64,000 bases of DNA from Zeaxanthinibacter enoshimensis (GCF_004362865.1 NZ_SNYI01000001.1:248001-312000); one strand, 5' to 3'. Shown: positions 41,208 to 50,834, numbered from the stretch's first letter. The notes: generated by a model not told the origin, from the sequence alone. Program-made: numbers and translations.

Positions 41208-42122
41208 TTATTTATTAACCGGGAGATGAAGCTCTATAAATAGGCTAATCTGTTCCTGTATGTCTTCCAGGTCTTCTGCACTCCAGTCATCCCCGTGTCC
41301 TCCTTCGTAAACTGTAAAAGAATGCTCTATTTCGTAGGTTGATAATACCTCCTCGAGCGCAATCCCGTTCGACAACGGAACCAAAGGATCCTGTTCTCCA
41401 TAGAACAAAGCGACCGGGCTACTGGAGGAACTGACGTTAAAAACCGGGCTGACAGCTTTTGCGTAATCAGTTCCCTCAGGATACTGATCCTGGTCCACGA
41501 ACAGGGACAGCGCCAATTGAAAGTTGGGATTTTCAGAGAAATACGGGTCGGTGAAATCAGTAGGACCAACGATATCAACAACGAATTTCACGAGGTCTTC
41601 CTGGTCATATACAAAATCGTACATCAGTGACAGGTGCGCCCCGGCACTAGTCCCGATCAAGCCAAATTGCGGTAAGACCTGGTATTGCTCTTTTTCTGCG
41701 GTTATTTTCTTTACTACCGCATCTATATCCAGGAATTGGTCAGGGAAGGCAGGGGTTACGGCCGGACTGATCCCTGCCAATACATAGTTCATATTTACAA
41801 TAGCGTGATCGGGATGATGCTCTTTTATCAGGTCGATAAAAGGAGACATATTCTCTTTATCTCCCTCTATCCATCCGCCTCCATGTACCAGGAGAATGAC
41901 CTTGGTCTTTAGAGAAGAGCGTTCTGATGGCAGGTAAATATCGAATTTCTGCTGCGGGTGTGTTCCGTAACTCACATCGGTAAAGACGGTTTCCTCGAGG
42001 GAAGGGCCTTCCCCGGATGTATCCCCGTCTATTCCTCCTACCTCTTCAAAGGCTGAACTGCAGGAAATAAGAATCAAAGAGAACAGTCCAAGAACAAGTC
42101 TGGCTAAATTGGGATTTTTCAT
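41208..42122 (-). CDS. Alpha/beta-hydrolase lipoprotein (carboxylesterase-like)
   Basis: A 304-residue lipoprotein. The ATG at 42122 is chosen over an upstream one (42191) because it places a clean lipobox (LILISC21) after a basic start. H80-G-G-G-W is the oxyanion-hole motif of hormone-sensitive-lipase-like esterases. The nucleophile is S159 in G-T-S-A-G, with a late D in G-E-Q-D-P-L-V and His in E-G-G-H-G. It probably removes acyl or feruloyl-type esters in the periplasm or at the surface. No polysaccharide genes are adjacent. Confidence 0.85.
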   Translation of the reverse strand: MKNPNLARLVLGLFSLILISCSSAFEEVGGIDGDTSGEGPSLEETVFTDVSYGTHPQQKFDIYLPSERSSLKTKVILLVHGGGWIEGDKENMSPFIDLIKEHHPDHAIVNMNYVLAGISPAVTPAFPDQFLDIDAVVKKITAEKEQYQVLPQFGLIGTSAGAHLSLMYDFVYDQEDLVKFVVDIVGPTDFTDPYFSENPNFQLALSLFVDQDQYPEGTDYAKAVSPVFNVSSSSSPVALFYGEQDPLVPLSNGIALEEVLSTYEIEHSFTVYEGGHGDDWSAEDLEDIQEQISLFIELHLPVNK

Positions 42123-42421
42123 TTTGCAGATGGAAATTTTGTCTATGATCTTTTCAACGCTGGTTAAAGATATAGAAAGAATACAAGGCATAGTATCGGA
42201 ATCCGATCAACCCCATGAAAATCCTATTCAAAGGGAAATAATCGATGGTCCTCCTGCCCGTGTACAGTATTTACCCGCATAGGTCTCCACACTTTAAGAA
42301 AACTTATGAGGGAAAATGAAGGAAGAAATTATTCATTATCATCCAATTTAAAACTGTTTAAGTAGCACTGAAGATTAGAATACTTTATTTTTAATCAGTC
42401 CCGCTGAACTCTTTATCTATA

Positions 42422-43534
42422 ATGGAGGGAATTAATATGTGTGCCAAAAAATCTGAATTCACAGAATTGTTAGACGAACTCCTGGAGAATCCCGAAAAAG
42501 TCATCTCGGAATTCAACTTGGTTTATGTATACCAGGACCAGTTGCCTATCAGGCGGAAGCGTAGATCTGAGGGCTTCATTTACCTACTGAACGGGAAACC
42601 TTTAAAATTAAAGAAACACCTGGAGCGGATAAACAAGTTAGTCATACCTCCCGCATGGGAAGATGTTAGGATATCGGATCTTGCCAACGGTCACCTGCAG
42701 GCCATCGGGAAAGATAATAAAAGCAGAAAACAGTATAAATACCACGAACTGTGGTCAAAGATCAGGAACCAGACCAAGTTTTACAAAATGGCTTCCTTTG
42801 GTGCCAGCTTGCCGGGGATACGGGAACAGGTAGATGAAGACCTGGACCAGGAAAACTGGACCAAGACCAAGGTACTGGCCCTGGTGATCAGGCTCATGGA
42901 GGAGACCCACATCCGTATAGGGAATGAACAATATGCCCGGCAGAACAAGACTTATGGGTTATCGACCCTGAGAGATCGTCATGTAAAAGCCTATAAAGAC
43001 GGCCTGAAGTTCGAATTTAAAGGCAAGCGCGGTAAAAAACACAAAGTCACCCTGAGGAATAAGAAATTGGTCCGGCTCGTTAATCAATGTGAAGAAATCC
43101 CGGGCTGGGAACTGTTCCAGTATTTTGATAAGGATGGTGAAAAACACGCTATAGAAAGCGGGCAGGTCAATGAATATATACAGGAGATCAGCGGGAAATC
43201 ATTTACTGCCAAGGATTTCAGAACCTGGGCTGCGACCCTTGTTTTTTTTGAAAGTTTGAAAAACATGGAATTTCCGGAATCCATGGAGCAGAAACAAAAG
43301 AATATCCTTTGTGCCTATGATGATGCCGCATCCGAGCTTGGAAATACTAGGAATGTTTGCAGGCAATATTACGTGCATCCGGCATTGCCCGAATATTATG
43401 AATCCGGTAAGATAGGTTCATATTTTGAACTAGCCGAAAAGAAACCTGGACCAGACAAATTTTTCACAGCATCAGAAAAGGCTCTATTAAAATTGATCCA
43501 GGGCTACAAACCTGACCTTACTACTGTGTCATAA
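42422..43534 (+). CDS. DNA topoisomerase IB (poxvirus type)
   Basis: A 370-residue type IB topoisomerase. Active-site elements are R-I-G-N-E-Q-Y-A, the K-D-F-R-T-W segment and the nucleophile Y317 in R-Q-Y-Y-V-H-P. These relax supercoils through a 3'-phosphotyrosine intermediate and are common accessory enzymes in Bacteroidota. The start at 42422 (MEGINM) or at 42437 (MCAKK) are both possible. It is monocistronic and convergent with the lipoprotein at 43680. Confidence 0.92.
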   Translation: MEGINMCAKKSEFTELLDELLENPEKVISEFNLVYVYQDQLPIRRKRRSEGFIYLLNGKPLKLKKHLERINKLVIPPAWEDVRISDLANGHLQAIGKDNKSRKQYKYHELWSKIRNQTKFYKMASFGASLPGIREQVDEDLDQENWTKTKVLALVIRLMEETHIRIGNEQYARQNKTYGLSTLRDRHVKAYKDGLKFEFKGKRGKKHKVTLRNKKLVRLVNQCEEIPGWELFQYFDKDGEKHAIESGQVNEYIQEISGKSFTAKDFRTWAATLVFFESLKNMEFPESMEQKQKNILCAYDDAASELGNTRNVCRQYYVHPALPEYYESGKIGSYFELAEKKPGPDKFFTASEKALLKLIQGYKPDLTTVS

Positions 43535-43630
43535 AATATTTGTTTTAGCAAATTACATCCTCGCATTTTTCTTTATCGCTCAGATACCCCGTTCGGGCCA
43601 CCAGTCAGTTGAATCGGCCAGGACCGGAAA

Positions 43631-43660
43631 TAAAAAACCCCGTAGGAAACTACGGGGTTG
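43631..43660 (-). terminator. Terminator of the lipoprotein gene at 43680
   Basis: AACCCCGTAG pairs perfectly with CTACGGGGTT around GAAA. On the minus strand the stem runs into TTTTTT. On the plus strand it lies 100 bp after topoisomerase IB and could also stop that transcript. Confidence 0.85.
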
Positions 43661-43679
43661 GTTTGATGTTCAAGGCAAT

Positions 43680-44129
43680 TTATTGTACGTTAGAACCGAT
43701 ATTACCCTGTACGAGGATGGTCTCCATTTTGGCGTCGCTTAAATGCACTCGTACATGACCGTTAAAACGCAACAGGTCATCATAGGTTAGTCGAACTCCA
43801 TTCTTTAATTTAGAGACCTCTGTAGTACTGGACTGGCAGGCACAATCGATAGGCTTTAATGTTACCGCAACTTCGCCTCCTTTAGCCACGTCATTATAAT
43901 AAATAAAGGCCGGGTGAATATCCGTCGAGGAATTGTTGAGCGCTACCAGCACACTTGCGGTACCGTCTTTCTTTTCAGTAACAGTTACAGTTCCTGAAAC
44001 CTTACTTGTGCCCACTGGGTGCAATACATATTCCTTGGAACGGAATGCTTGAGCGGCGTCGTCGTCTTTGCTACAGGCACCTAGTACAAACATGGCAATA
44101 ATGCCTATAATTAAAGTATAATTTTTCAT
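43680..44129 (-). CDS. CHRD-like lipoprotein, paralogue 1
   Basis: A 149-residue lipoprotein (FVLGAC19) with a single beta-rich domain. It is clearly paralogous to the protein at 45167: shared SKEY, FIYYND-AKGGEVA, D-C-x-C-Q-S-x-T-T-E-V-S-K-L and Q-G-N-I-G-S-N-V. The N-G-H-V-R-V-H motif and overall pattern resemble CHRD-type (chordin-like) domains, which are of unknown biochemical role in bacteria. Both paralogues have their own terminators and flank a response regulator on the opposite strand. Confidence 0.7.
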   Translation of the reverse strand: MKNYTLIIGIIAMFVLGACSKDDDAAQAFRSKEYVLHPVGTSKVSGTVTVTEKKDGTASVLVALNNSSTDIHPAFIYYNDVAKGGEVAVTLKPIDCACQSSTTEVSKLKNGVRLTYDDLLRFNGHVRVHLSDAKMETILVQGNIGSNVQ

Positions 44130-44637
44130 AAGTCAAACAGCGATTGGGTTATATTTCGCGAAGTAAATGTCATACAAAAAATGATTCACAGGCACGGCTA
44201 ATATGTTAAATATTAGTGTCTGACGATGAATAACATATCTATAAATCAATTCGCTTATAATTGAGAATTTAAGCCGTTAAAATGGAGGTTTTGCACCAAA
44301 AAGAACGACAGCGAATTACCTAAAGGATTGAATTTTCCGGTCTGATTTGTTAAAATTAAATATAGGCCTGGCGAAAGAAGTCGACGGAAGCCCTTTTATA
44401 CATCTTATAAATTGAATTATTTTTTTTGAAAGTAAGTGCATAAATCCCTCTAAACGCCTATCAATTAGGCGGCTATTGTGTACGTTTTTAAAGATTATGT
44501 TGTATTTTAAGCTACCGGTAAGGGTAGATCCTGATTTTTTACCAGGGTTCTATGTTGAACACCTCTGAAGCTCGATAGAATTAAAACCAGGTACTACGGC
44601 CGGGCAACCAAACAAATAACTAATCCATAAAGGCTTT
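44130..44637. other. Non-coding region upstream of the response regulator
   Basis: 508 bp holding the divergent promoters of the lipoprotein and the response regulator. No gene, repeat or RNA structure is recognised, and no clear TAnnTTTG box with a -33 partner is found. Confidence 0.4.
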
Positions 44638-45084
44638 ATGGTACGGCAACCTCTATTTATAGGCCTGACCGATGATGATCCGGATGACCGGGAAATATTC
44701 GAAGATGCCCTGGCCCAGATCCGGCCACAATCTGAGTTGATCACATTTAAACATGGGGGCGAACTACTCGACTACCTGGAGGAACCTCCTGAGGTATTAC
44801 CTGATATTCTTTTCCTTGACCTTAACATGCCTGCTATCAGCGGGAAGCAATGCCTTGAGGACATCAGGTCCAGGCAGGAGTTTGATAAAATGATCATAGC
44901 CATTTACAGTACTTCCACTGCCCAGGATCACATCTCGGAGACTTTTAAACTGGGAGCCAATCTTTATATCAATAAGCCTAATAGTTTTCATCAACTCATT
45001 GAGATCCTGAAAAAGATCCTGGTCACTGACTGGCAGCAGCATGCAGAACAGGTAAACCGACAAAATTTCGTGTTTAAGGTCTGA
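44638..45084 (+). CDS. Stand-alone response regulator (Rcp1-like receiver)
   Basis: A 148-residue receiver domain without an output domain. The acidic pocket is D12-D13-D14, the phosphorylated residue D61 (L-F-L-D-L-N-M-P), then Y-S-T-S and K113 (N-K-P). Such single-domain regulators usually serve as phosphate shuttles for bacteriophytochrome-type or hybrid kinases. No histidine kinase is adjacent. It sits between two paralogous lipoproteins transcribed from the opposite strand. Confidence 0.9.
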   Translation: MVRQPLFIGLTDDDPDDREIFEDALAQIRPQSELITFKHGGELLDYLEEPPEVLPDILFLDLNMPAISGKQCLEDIRSRQEFDKMIIAIYSTSTAQDHISETFKLGANLYINKPNSFHQLIEILKKILVTDWQQHAEQVNRQNFVFKV

Positions 45085-45114
45085 CCCTACAGTAAAGTTA
45101 ATTAATATGTGAAA

Positions 45115-45144
45115 ATAAAAAACCCCGCAGTCTCCTGCAGGGTT
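45115..45144 (-). terminator. Terminator of the lipoprotein gene at 45167
   Basis: AACCCCGCAG pairs with CTGCAGGGTT with one mismatch around TCTC; the minus strand continues into TTTTTT. Confidence 0.8.
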
Positions 45145-45166
45145 TGTCTTATCTTTCCTGATCTAC

Positions 45167-45628
45167 CTAGTTTACATTAGACCCAATGTTTCCCTGGGCA
45201 ATGATGTTCTCCATATCTGTTTCACTCTGGTGCACTTTAATATGCCCATTGAAATTGATAAGTTCCTGGTAGGTGATTCTTACTCCGTTATCCAATTTAG
45301 ATACTTCCGTAGTAGCCGACTGGCAATCACAATCTATTGTGTTCAGTGTAATTGCAACTTCTCCTCCTTTGGCTTCATCGTTATAATAAATGAATACCGG
45401 GTGAGGAGTTTTATCAGCTAACTTGCTGATCTCAACGAATGCACTGGTAGTACCGTCAGATTTCTGAGTGAAGGTCACATTGCCTGTCACACCATCCGGG
45501 CCCACGGCTCTTAATGTATATTCCTTGGACTCTGCTGGATCTTTATCAGCAGCAGAATCATCCTTACTGCACCCGGCAAAAACCAAAAGTAACAGCATCA
45601 GTAAATAAGGGGCTTTGGTCATTTTCAT
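45167..45628 (-). CDS. CHRD-like lipoprotein, paralogue 2
   Basis: A 153-residue lipoprotein (VFAGC20). The ATG at 45628 is preferred because it yields MKMTKAPYLLML-type signal and lipobox; an upstream in-frame start at 45664 would add a non-signal extension. It shares the whole domain with the protein at 43680, including the D-C-D-C-Q-S pair of cysteines and the N-G-H-I-K-V-H motif. Function unknown. The duplication is recent enough for near-identical C-termini. Confidence 0.7.
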   Translation of the reverse strand: MKMTKAPYLLMLLLLVFAGCSKDDSAADKDPAESKEYTLRAVGPDGVTGNVTFTQKSDGTTSAFVEISKLADKTPHPVFIYYNDEAKGGEVAITLNTIDCDCQSATTEVSKLDNGVRITYQELINFNGHIKVHQSETDMENIIAQGNIGSNVN

Positions 45629-45863
45629 AATCAAGTTAATTAAAATTAGCAATTCTCTTTCCAAAAATACATGAAATACGTGTTATACCTGTAGATCAGA
45701 CATGTATTGGCGAATATAATCGGTGAACTACGTCAAAATTACCCGAATACCTTATCCCGGATGTTCGTTATCACACAAATTAATGCCCTGCAAGCAAGTG
45801 TTTAATAGCAGATTCACAAGTTAATACCGACAAATCCTTAAGAATCAGGCTTATAAAAAAAGA

Positions 45864-48800
45864 TTAATCTTCCGGTTTAGCACGAGAAGGTAATAAGCGG
45901 TTTGCCGTTTTCAATTCCGCATACCGGGGATCCTGGATATAATCCTGTTTCAGCATCTTTACCACTTCTATACTCAGAAACCCGAACTCACTGACCACTT
46001 TTCCATAGATACGATAGATCCCCCGGCCCCGGAAATAGAATTTAGCGGCTACGGGAGGGAAAAGAACCACGTCAAAAACAGCTCCTTCCCGGTCTACCAG
46101 GGTAGCAAAGAACATTTTCTGCCCCTTATGGGTACGGGTATTCTTCACGGCCACCAGGTAGCCATAAATATCAATATGGCGATCCAGGTGGCGGGGAAGA
46201 TCCAGGGTAGTGTTTTCATTCCTCGGGGGATCCTTCAAAAGAGAAAAGGGACTGCAAAGACAGAAACCCAGTAATTCCAGCTGGGTAAAGGCCAGTTCCG
46301 GCGCAGTGGTGTGCAGATCGGGGATCCGGAAATCCCTTTGCCGGGGCGGAAATAACTTAGGGTGTTCCGGCAGGGGGCCTTTGGAAAGGAAAAGGTGGGC
46401 CTGCCATAAAAGCTCATGTTGATTCTTGCCCGTAAACCGGAAGGCTTCAATCCGGATCAATATACTTAGCTGCTCCACGGAAATGGGCACCCGGTCCAGG
46501 AAATCTTCCAGTGAACCGAAGGGGCCCTCCTCTGAACGGGCAGCCAGGATACGGCTCATAACACGTGACTCCAGGTCTTTCAGGTATATGAAACCGAGGT
46601 AAATATCCGTTCCGTAGATACAAACGCCCGCCATGCTCTTATTAACACAAGGGGCATGCACCGTAGCTCCCAGCATCTTTGCTTCGTGCACGTAAAACTC
46701 CGGGCGGTAGAACCCTCCCCCATTGTTGAGCACAGCCACCATATACTCCAGCGGATAGTATGCCCGTAAAAAAAGACTCTGGTAACTCTCCACGGCATAG
46801 GAGGCCGAATGGCCTTTGGCAAAAGCATAGCCCGCAAAACTGGCTACCTGCTTCCATATCTCCTGGATCAAAGTTTCATCGTATCCTTTCTTACGACAAT
46901 TCTCAAGGAACTTATCCTGTACCTTCTGAAACTCTTCCCGAGAACGAAATTTACCGCTCATTCCCCTCCGCAACACATCGGCCTCGCCCAGACTCAATCC
47001 CGCAAAATAATGAGCTACCTTTATCACGTCTTCCTGGTAGACCATCACCCCGTAAGTTTCCGGCATGATCTGTAACATTACGGGATGAGCCTCTTTCTGT
47101 GCCCGTTCCTTATCCCTGTGCCGCAGTATGTACTCGCGCATCATCCCGCTTTTTGCTACCCCGGGACGGATGATAGAACTGGCCGCGACCAGACCCAGGT
47201 AGGTATCTACTTCCAGTTTCTTCAGCAACATCCGCATAGCAGGCGATTCTACGTAAAAGCACCCCATGCACTGGGCCGTTTTTATAAGGTTGTTGATGAC
47301 CGGATCTTGTTTAAAGCTCTTAACATCGTGGATATCTACCTGCAATGCTGTCTCAGGTTGATTCTGCCGGGCAATCTCCAGTGCCTCCTTGATCTTCGCA
47401 AGTCCTCTTTGGGCAAGGATATCAAATTTATACAGCCCCACATCTTCCGCGATCACCATATCAAACTGGGTAGTGGGAAAACCTTTGGGGGGCAAATGGG
47501 TGGCAGAAAAATAATGCAGGGGTTTTTCACTGATCAGGATGCCCCCCGCATGTATGCTCAGGTAATTGGGCATATCCTTGATAAGCGAACCGTATTTCAA
47601 TACCAGCTGGGACATCTCATCAAGCTGCGAGATATTAAAATGTCCTTCACTGAGGAGATCGATCTCTGCCTTTGGCAAGCCGAAAACTTTCCCAAGTTCC
47701 CGTATAATTCCCCGCTGCTTAAAGGTGACATAAGTTCCCAACAGTGCCACATGCCTGAAACGATCAAAAATATAACGGGTCATTTCTTCCCGGTCTCTCC
47801 AGGAAAAATCGATATCAAAATCAGGAGGGTTTACCCGGTACAGGTTTATAAAACGTTCAAAATAGAGATCGAGCTCGATAGGATCCACATCCGTGATCCG
47901 GAGCAGGTAGGCCACGATGCTATTGGCACCACTCCCCCGCCCCACGTAAAAAAATCCCCGTTTCCTGGCATAGCTGATAATGTCCCAGTTAATAAGGAAA
48001 TAAGAGACAAAACCTTTTTCCTTTATCAATGTCATCTCCTTCTCCAGGCGGGCTCTCACTGTTTTACCGGCCCGGGGGTAACGATATGGCAGACCTTCTT
48101 TGCAAAGTCTTTCCAGCAAGGCTTCATCTGCTTCACGAGATTCCAGGTAGGTCTGCTGGTTCTGGGGTTGACGCTCTTCGGAAAAATCGAAATGGATAGT
48201 ACACGATCGCATCAACCGATCGGTGTTTTCCAGGATATGCGGGAATTCAGAGAAAGCCGCTGCCAGGTTCGCAATGGGAAACATCTTCTCATTTTCGTCA
48301 GCTACTTCATCCCCGGGAAGTTTACTGAGCAATACATTATTGTCAATAGCGCGGAGCAGGCGGTGCGCATTAAAGTCGCGTTTATTGCGAAACGTCACCG
48401 GTTGTAATACCACCAATTTGTCTTTCTTTTCCCTCAGCCGGGAAAAAGGCAACCGTCTCAGATCGTTTACGGAGACCCCGATAAATTCATTTTCACGGAA
48501 TTCATCCTGCTCGTTCAGCACTACTTTTTCAAAAGGATAAATTACGTAGGCCTCTGAAAAACCAGGGGCTCGGAACGGGATAGGTTTATCCTTGTGCAGC
48601 TGTGCAGATAGGAAGTCGTTCAACTGCCGGTATCCTTCATTGTTTCTTGCAATCCCCACGAAACAAGGATCTACACCATTCCTGAAATCAATTCCCAACA
48701 AGGGTCGTATATCAAATTCCCTGGCTTTCCTGACGAAATTAAGTCCGGCAGACGTATTATTGATATCGGTCAGCACCAGCTGGGTTACCTGGTTTTCGTT

Positions 48801-48875
48801 CGCCAACCGCAACAAGTCCAGTTCTGAAAAGGTCCCGTAGCGGAGGCTGTAATATGTGTGGCAGTTCAGGTACAT
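45864..48875 (-). CDS. DnaE2/ImuC-like error-prone DNA polymerase III alpha paralogue
   Basis: A 1003-residue C-family polymerase. It lacks the fused exonuclease of the main DnaE, and its PHP domain has lost metal ligands (N-C-H-T-Y-Y-S instead of H-x-H; L-T-D-I-N-N instead of T-D-H-x-N). The polymerase acidic motif P-P-D-F-D-I-D-F is intact near residue 350, and Y-V-G-R-G-S-G-A-N-S-I-V precedes it. It is 8 bp downstream of dinB. The pair fits the widespread translesion cassette. The companion is a catalytically intact DinB rather than an ImuB-type pseudo-polymerase. Confidence 0.88.
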   Translation of the reverse strand: MYLNCHTYYSLRYGTFSELDLLRLANENQVTQLVLTDINNTSAGLNFVRKAREFDIRPLLGIDFRNGVDPCFVGIARNNEGYRQLNDFLSAQLHKDKPIPFRAPGFSEAYVIYPFEKVVLNEQDEFRENEFIGVSVNDLRRLPFSRLREKKDKLVVLQPVTFRNKRDFNAHRLLRAIDNNVLLSKLPGDEVADENEKMFPIANLAAAFSEFPHILENTDRLMRSCTIHFDFSEERQPQNQQTYLESREADEALLERLCKEGLPYRYPRAGKTVRARLEKEMTLIKEKGFVSYFLINWDIISYARKRGFFYVGRGSGANSIVAYLLRITDVDPIELDLYFERFINLYRVNPPDFDIDFSWRDREEMTRYIFDRFRHVALLGTYVTFKQRGIIRELGKVFGLPKAEIDLLSEGHFNISQLDEMSQLVLKYGSLIKDMPNYLSIHAGGILISEKPLHYFSATHLPPKGFPTTQFDMVIAEDVGLYKFDILAQRGLAKIKEALEIARQNQPETALQVDIHDVKSFKQDPVINNLIKTAQCMGCFYVESPAMRMLLKKLEVDTYLGLVAASSIIRPGVAKSGMMREYILRHRDKERAQKEAHPVMLQIMPETYGVMVYQEDVIKVAHYFAGLSLGEADVLRRGMSGKFRSREEFQKVQDKFLENCRKKGYDETLIQEIWKQVASFAGYAFAKGHSASYAVESYQSLFLRAYYPLEYMVAVLNNGGGFYRPEFYVHEAKMLGATVHAPCVNKSMAGVCIYGTDIYLGFIYLKDLESRVMSRILAARSEEGPFGSLEDFLDRVPISVEQLSILIRIEAFRFTGKNQHELLWQAHLFLSKGPLPEHPKLFPPRQRDFRIPDLHTTAPELAFTQLELLGFCLCSPFSLLKDPPRNENTTLDLPRHLDRHIDIYGYLVAVKNTRTHKGQKMFFATLVDREGAVFDVVLFPPVAAKFYFRGRGIYRIYGKVVSEFGFLSIEVVKMLKQDYIQDPRYAELKTANRLLPSRAKPED

Positions 48876-48883
48876 AGCAGGAG

Positions 48884-50098
48884 TTATTGTTTCCGGTGTG
48901 CCAATACCACAGGGGGTTGCCCATTAAAGGGATTCTGCATCCTCCCGATAGTCTTTGCCCCCATACCGGCAGCGCGCAATACGCTTTTATCACCGAAACG
49001 TTCGCGGATCTTGTCCATGGCTGCGTAGAGGTTGAGCGCCTCTTCTGTATCCTCGAACAGGTTGATCTGGTAATTCCCCGGCACCAGGTTACTAAAACGG
49101 ATCCCTACCAGTCTCACCAACAGCCGCCTGTTATAAAGGGTGTTAAAAAGTTCCAGTATCCGGGGAATCAGGATATGGTCTGCACTGGTGTAAGGAATCC
49201 TGAGCTGTTTGGAGTAGGTGTTGAAATCCGAATAGCGGATCTTGACCGAGATACAGGCAGTGAGTTTCTCTCCCCTACGCAACTGGAAAGCCAGGTTCTC
49301 TGTCATCGCTACCAGTATTCCTTTAAGCCGGACCACATCAATGGTATCCTTATCAAAGGTGCGCTCGGTGGAAATCGACTTCCTTTCATGGAAAGGGATG
49401 ACAGGACTGTGATCTACCCCGTTCGCTCTTTTCCAGATGAGTTCCCCGTTAGCCCCCAGTACCCGCTGCATAATATCCATCGGCATCTCCTGTATGGTTT
49501 TTACCTGCCGGATTCCCAGGTTTCTCAAGGTCTGGTAGGTTTTATCGCCTACCATGGGAATCTTCTTGATAGAGAGGGGAGCCAGGAAAGGTTTTTCATA
49601 GCCCAGGTCTATCTTCAGCTGGTTATTGGGTTTGGCTTCATTCGTAGCCACTTTAGAGACCACTTTATTTACAGAAAGTCCGAAGGAAATAGGGAGACCG
49701 GTTTCACGTGTTATGGTCTTGCGAAGTTCCGAGGCATACTGGTAACATCCAAAGAAACGATCCATCCCCGAAAGATCTGCATAGAACTCATCTATACTCG
49801 ATTTTTCAAAAAGCGGTACTTTTTCCCGGATGATCTCTGTCACTAATTCTGAGTGTTTGGTATAAGTGCCGGCATTTCCCCTGATGACCACCGCCTCGGG
49901 ACAAAGTTCCCGGGCCATTTTCATCGGCATACCGGAATGCACCCCGAAACCACGGGTCTCGTAACTGCAGGCCGCTACTACCCCCCGATCACTGGTACCT
50001 CCTACCAATAAAGGCTTATTGCGTAACTCGCTGTGAAGCAATCGCTCTACGGACACAAAAAATGTATCCAGATCCAGGTGTAAAATTGTCTTTTGCAT
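48884..50098 (-). CDS. dinB: DNA polymerase IV / DinB-like translesion polymerase
   Basis: A 404-residue Y-family polymerase with intact catalysis: D9 in H-L-D-L-D-T-F-F, and D103-E104 in S-S-I-D-E-F-Y. Palm, little-finger and C-terminal regions follow; Q-I-N-L-F near 360 is a beta-clamp-binding motif. The ATG at 50098 is chosen; two codons upstream is an in-frame TTG. It heads an operon with the DnaE2-like polymerase. Two palindromic elements at 50126-50158 lie 28-60 bases upstream and may mediate damage-inducible control. Confidence 0.92.
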   Translation of the reverse strand: MQKTILHLDLDTFFVSVERLLHSELRNKPLLVGGTSDRGVVAACSYETRGFGVHSGMPMKMARELCPEAVVIRGNAGTYTKHSELVTEIIREKVPLFEKSSIDEFYADLSGMDRFFGCYQYASELRKTITRETGLPISFGLSVNKVVSKVATNEAKPNNQLKIDLGYEKPFLAPLSIKKIPMVGDKTYQTLRNLGIRQVKTIQEMPMDIMQRVLGANGELIWKRANGVDHSPVIPFHERKSISTERTFDKDTIDVVRLKGILVAMTENLAFQLRRGEKLTACISVKIRYSDFNTYSKQLRIPYTSADHILIPRILELFNTLYNRRLLVRLVGIRFSNLVPGNYQINLFEDTEEALNLYAAMDKIRERFGDKSVLRAAGMGAKTIGRMQNPFNGQPPVVLAHRKQ

Positions 50099-50125
50099 AA
50101 CCAAAGAAATGGGACAGCTAATTTA

Positions 50126-50158
50126 TGGAATATTTCCAATTTTATGGAAAATATCCAT
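50126..50158 (-). promoter_or_regulatory. Double palindromic operator upstream of dinB-dnaE2
   Basis: Two palindromes sit 5 bp apart: TGGAA-TAT-TTCCA (50126-50138) and ATGGA-AAATA-TCCAT (50144-50158). Both share TGGA...TCCA half-sites. Their place directly upstream of a mutagenesis operon suggests binding by an SOS-type or peptidase-S24-type repressor. The regulator is not identified. Confidence 0.65.
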
Positions 50159-50188
50159 GTTAAAGTTAAGTAGACAAACCGGCCCACA

Positions 50189-50223
50189 GAAAAAAAAAAA
50201 GCCTCCGGGTTAACTCCGGAGGC
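50189..50223 (-). terminator. Terminator of the fasciclin gene
   Basis: GCCTCCGG pairs with CCGGAGGC around a 7-nt loop. On the minus strand it is followed by a run of 12 Ts. Confidence 0.9.
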
Positions 50224-50246
50224 TTTTAACTGGGCTAAACAAAATA

Positions 50247-50834
50247 TTACATTCCTGGAAGTACTACTGTATCCACCACGTGGATCACTCCATTAGATTG
50301 GTTCACATCAGCAATGGTCACTTTAGCATTATTGCCGTTTGCATCCATCAGCATTACATTTTTACCTTTCAACATGGCGCTGAGTTTTGCACCGTTCACC
50401 GTGGTGAACTCTGCTTTCCCCATACCTTTCTCAATAGCTGAAACAATATCCGCTGCGCTGTATTTTCCTGCCAGTACGTGGTAAGTAAGCACCCCTCGCA
50501 GTTTTTCTTTATTTTCCGGCTCTAATAAGGTAGCCACTGTACCTTCGGGTAATTTATCAAAAGCTTTATTGGAAGGAGCAAACACCGTAAAAGGTCCGGA
50601 GCCCTGTAAAGTCTCTACTAAACCGGCAGCTTTAACAGCAGCGACGAGGGTAGTATGATCTTTGGAGTTAACAGCATTAGCGATGATGTCCTTACTGGGG
50701 TACATGGCTGCACCGCCGACCATTTTGGTTGTTTCTTGTTTCATACTCATATTATCCTGCTGGGCGAGCAGGGAACTTCCGATGAAGAAAATTGCGAGTA
50801 CTGAAGCTTTACTTAAAATGTTGATGAGTTTCAT
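50247..50834 (-). CDS. Fasciclin (FAS1) domain secreted protein
   Basis: A 195-residue protein with a signal peptide ending near SSLLAQ and one FAS1 domain from about 45. Landmarks are T-L-V-A-A-V-K-A-A-G-L, G-P-F-T-V-F-A-P-S-N-K-A-F, L-T-Y-H-V-L-A-G-K-Y and G-V-I-H-V-V-D-T-V-V-L-P. Bacterial FAS1 proteins are secreted adhesion or stress-linked proteins. It is a single gene with its own strong terminator. Confidence 0.93.
   Translation of the reverse strand: MKLINILSKASVLAIFFIGSSLLAQQDNMSMKQETTKMVGGAAMYPSKDIIANAVNSKDHTTLVAAVKAAGLVETLQGSGPFTVFAPSNKAFDKLPEGTVATLLEPENKEKLRGVLTYHVLAGKYSAADIVSAIEKGMGKAEFTTVNGAKLSAMLKGKNVMLMDANGNNAKVTIADVNQSNGVIHVVDTVVLPGM

Noticed and set aside
47085-48407. 440-codon open frame on the plus strand opposite the DnaE2-like gene
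   Set aside because: It is a shadow of the well-supported polymerase on the minus strand; its translation has no domain pattern and is rich in unusual His/Gln runs.
48884-50098. ImuB-type inactive Y-family protein
   Set aside because: All three catalytic carboxylates are present, so it is an active DinB-type polymerase.
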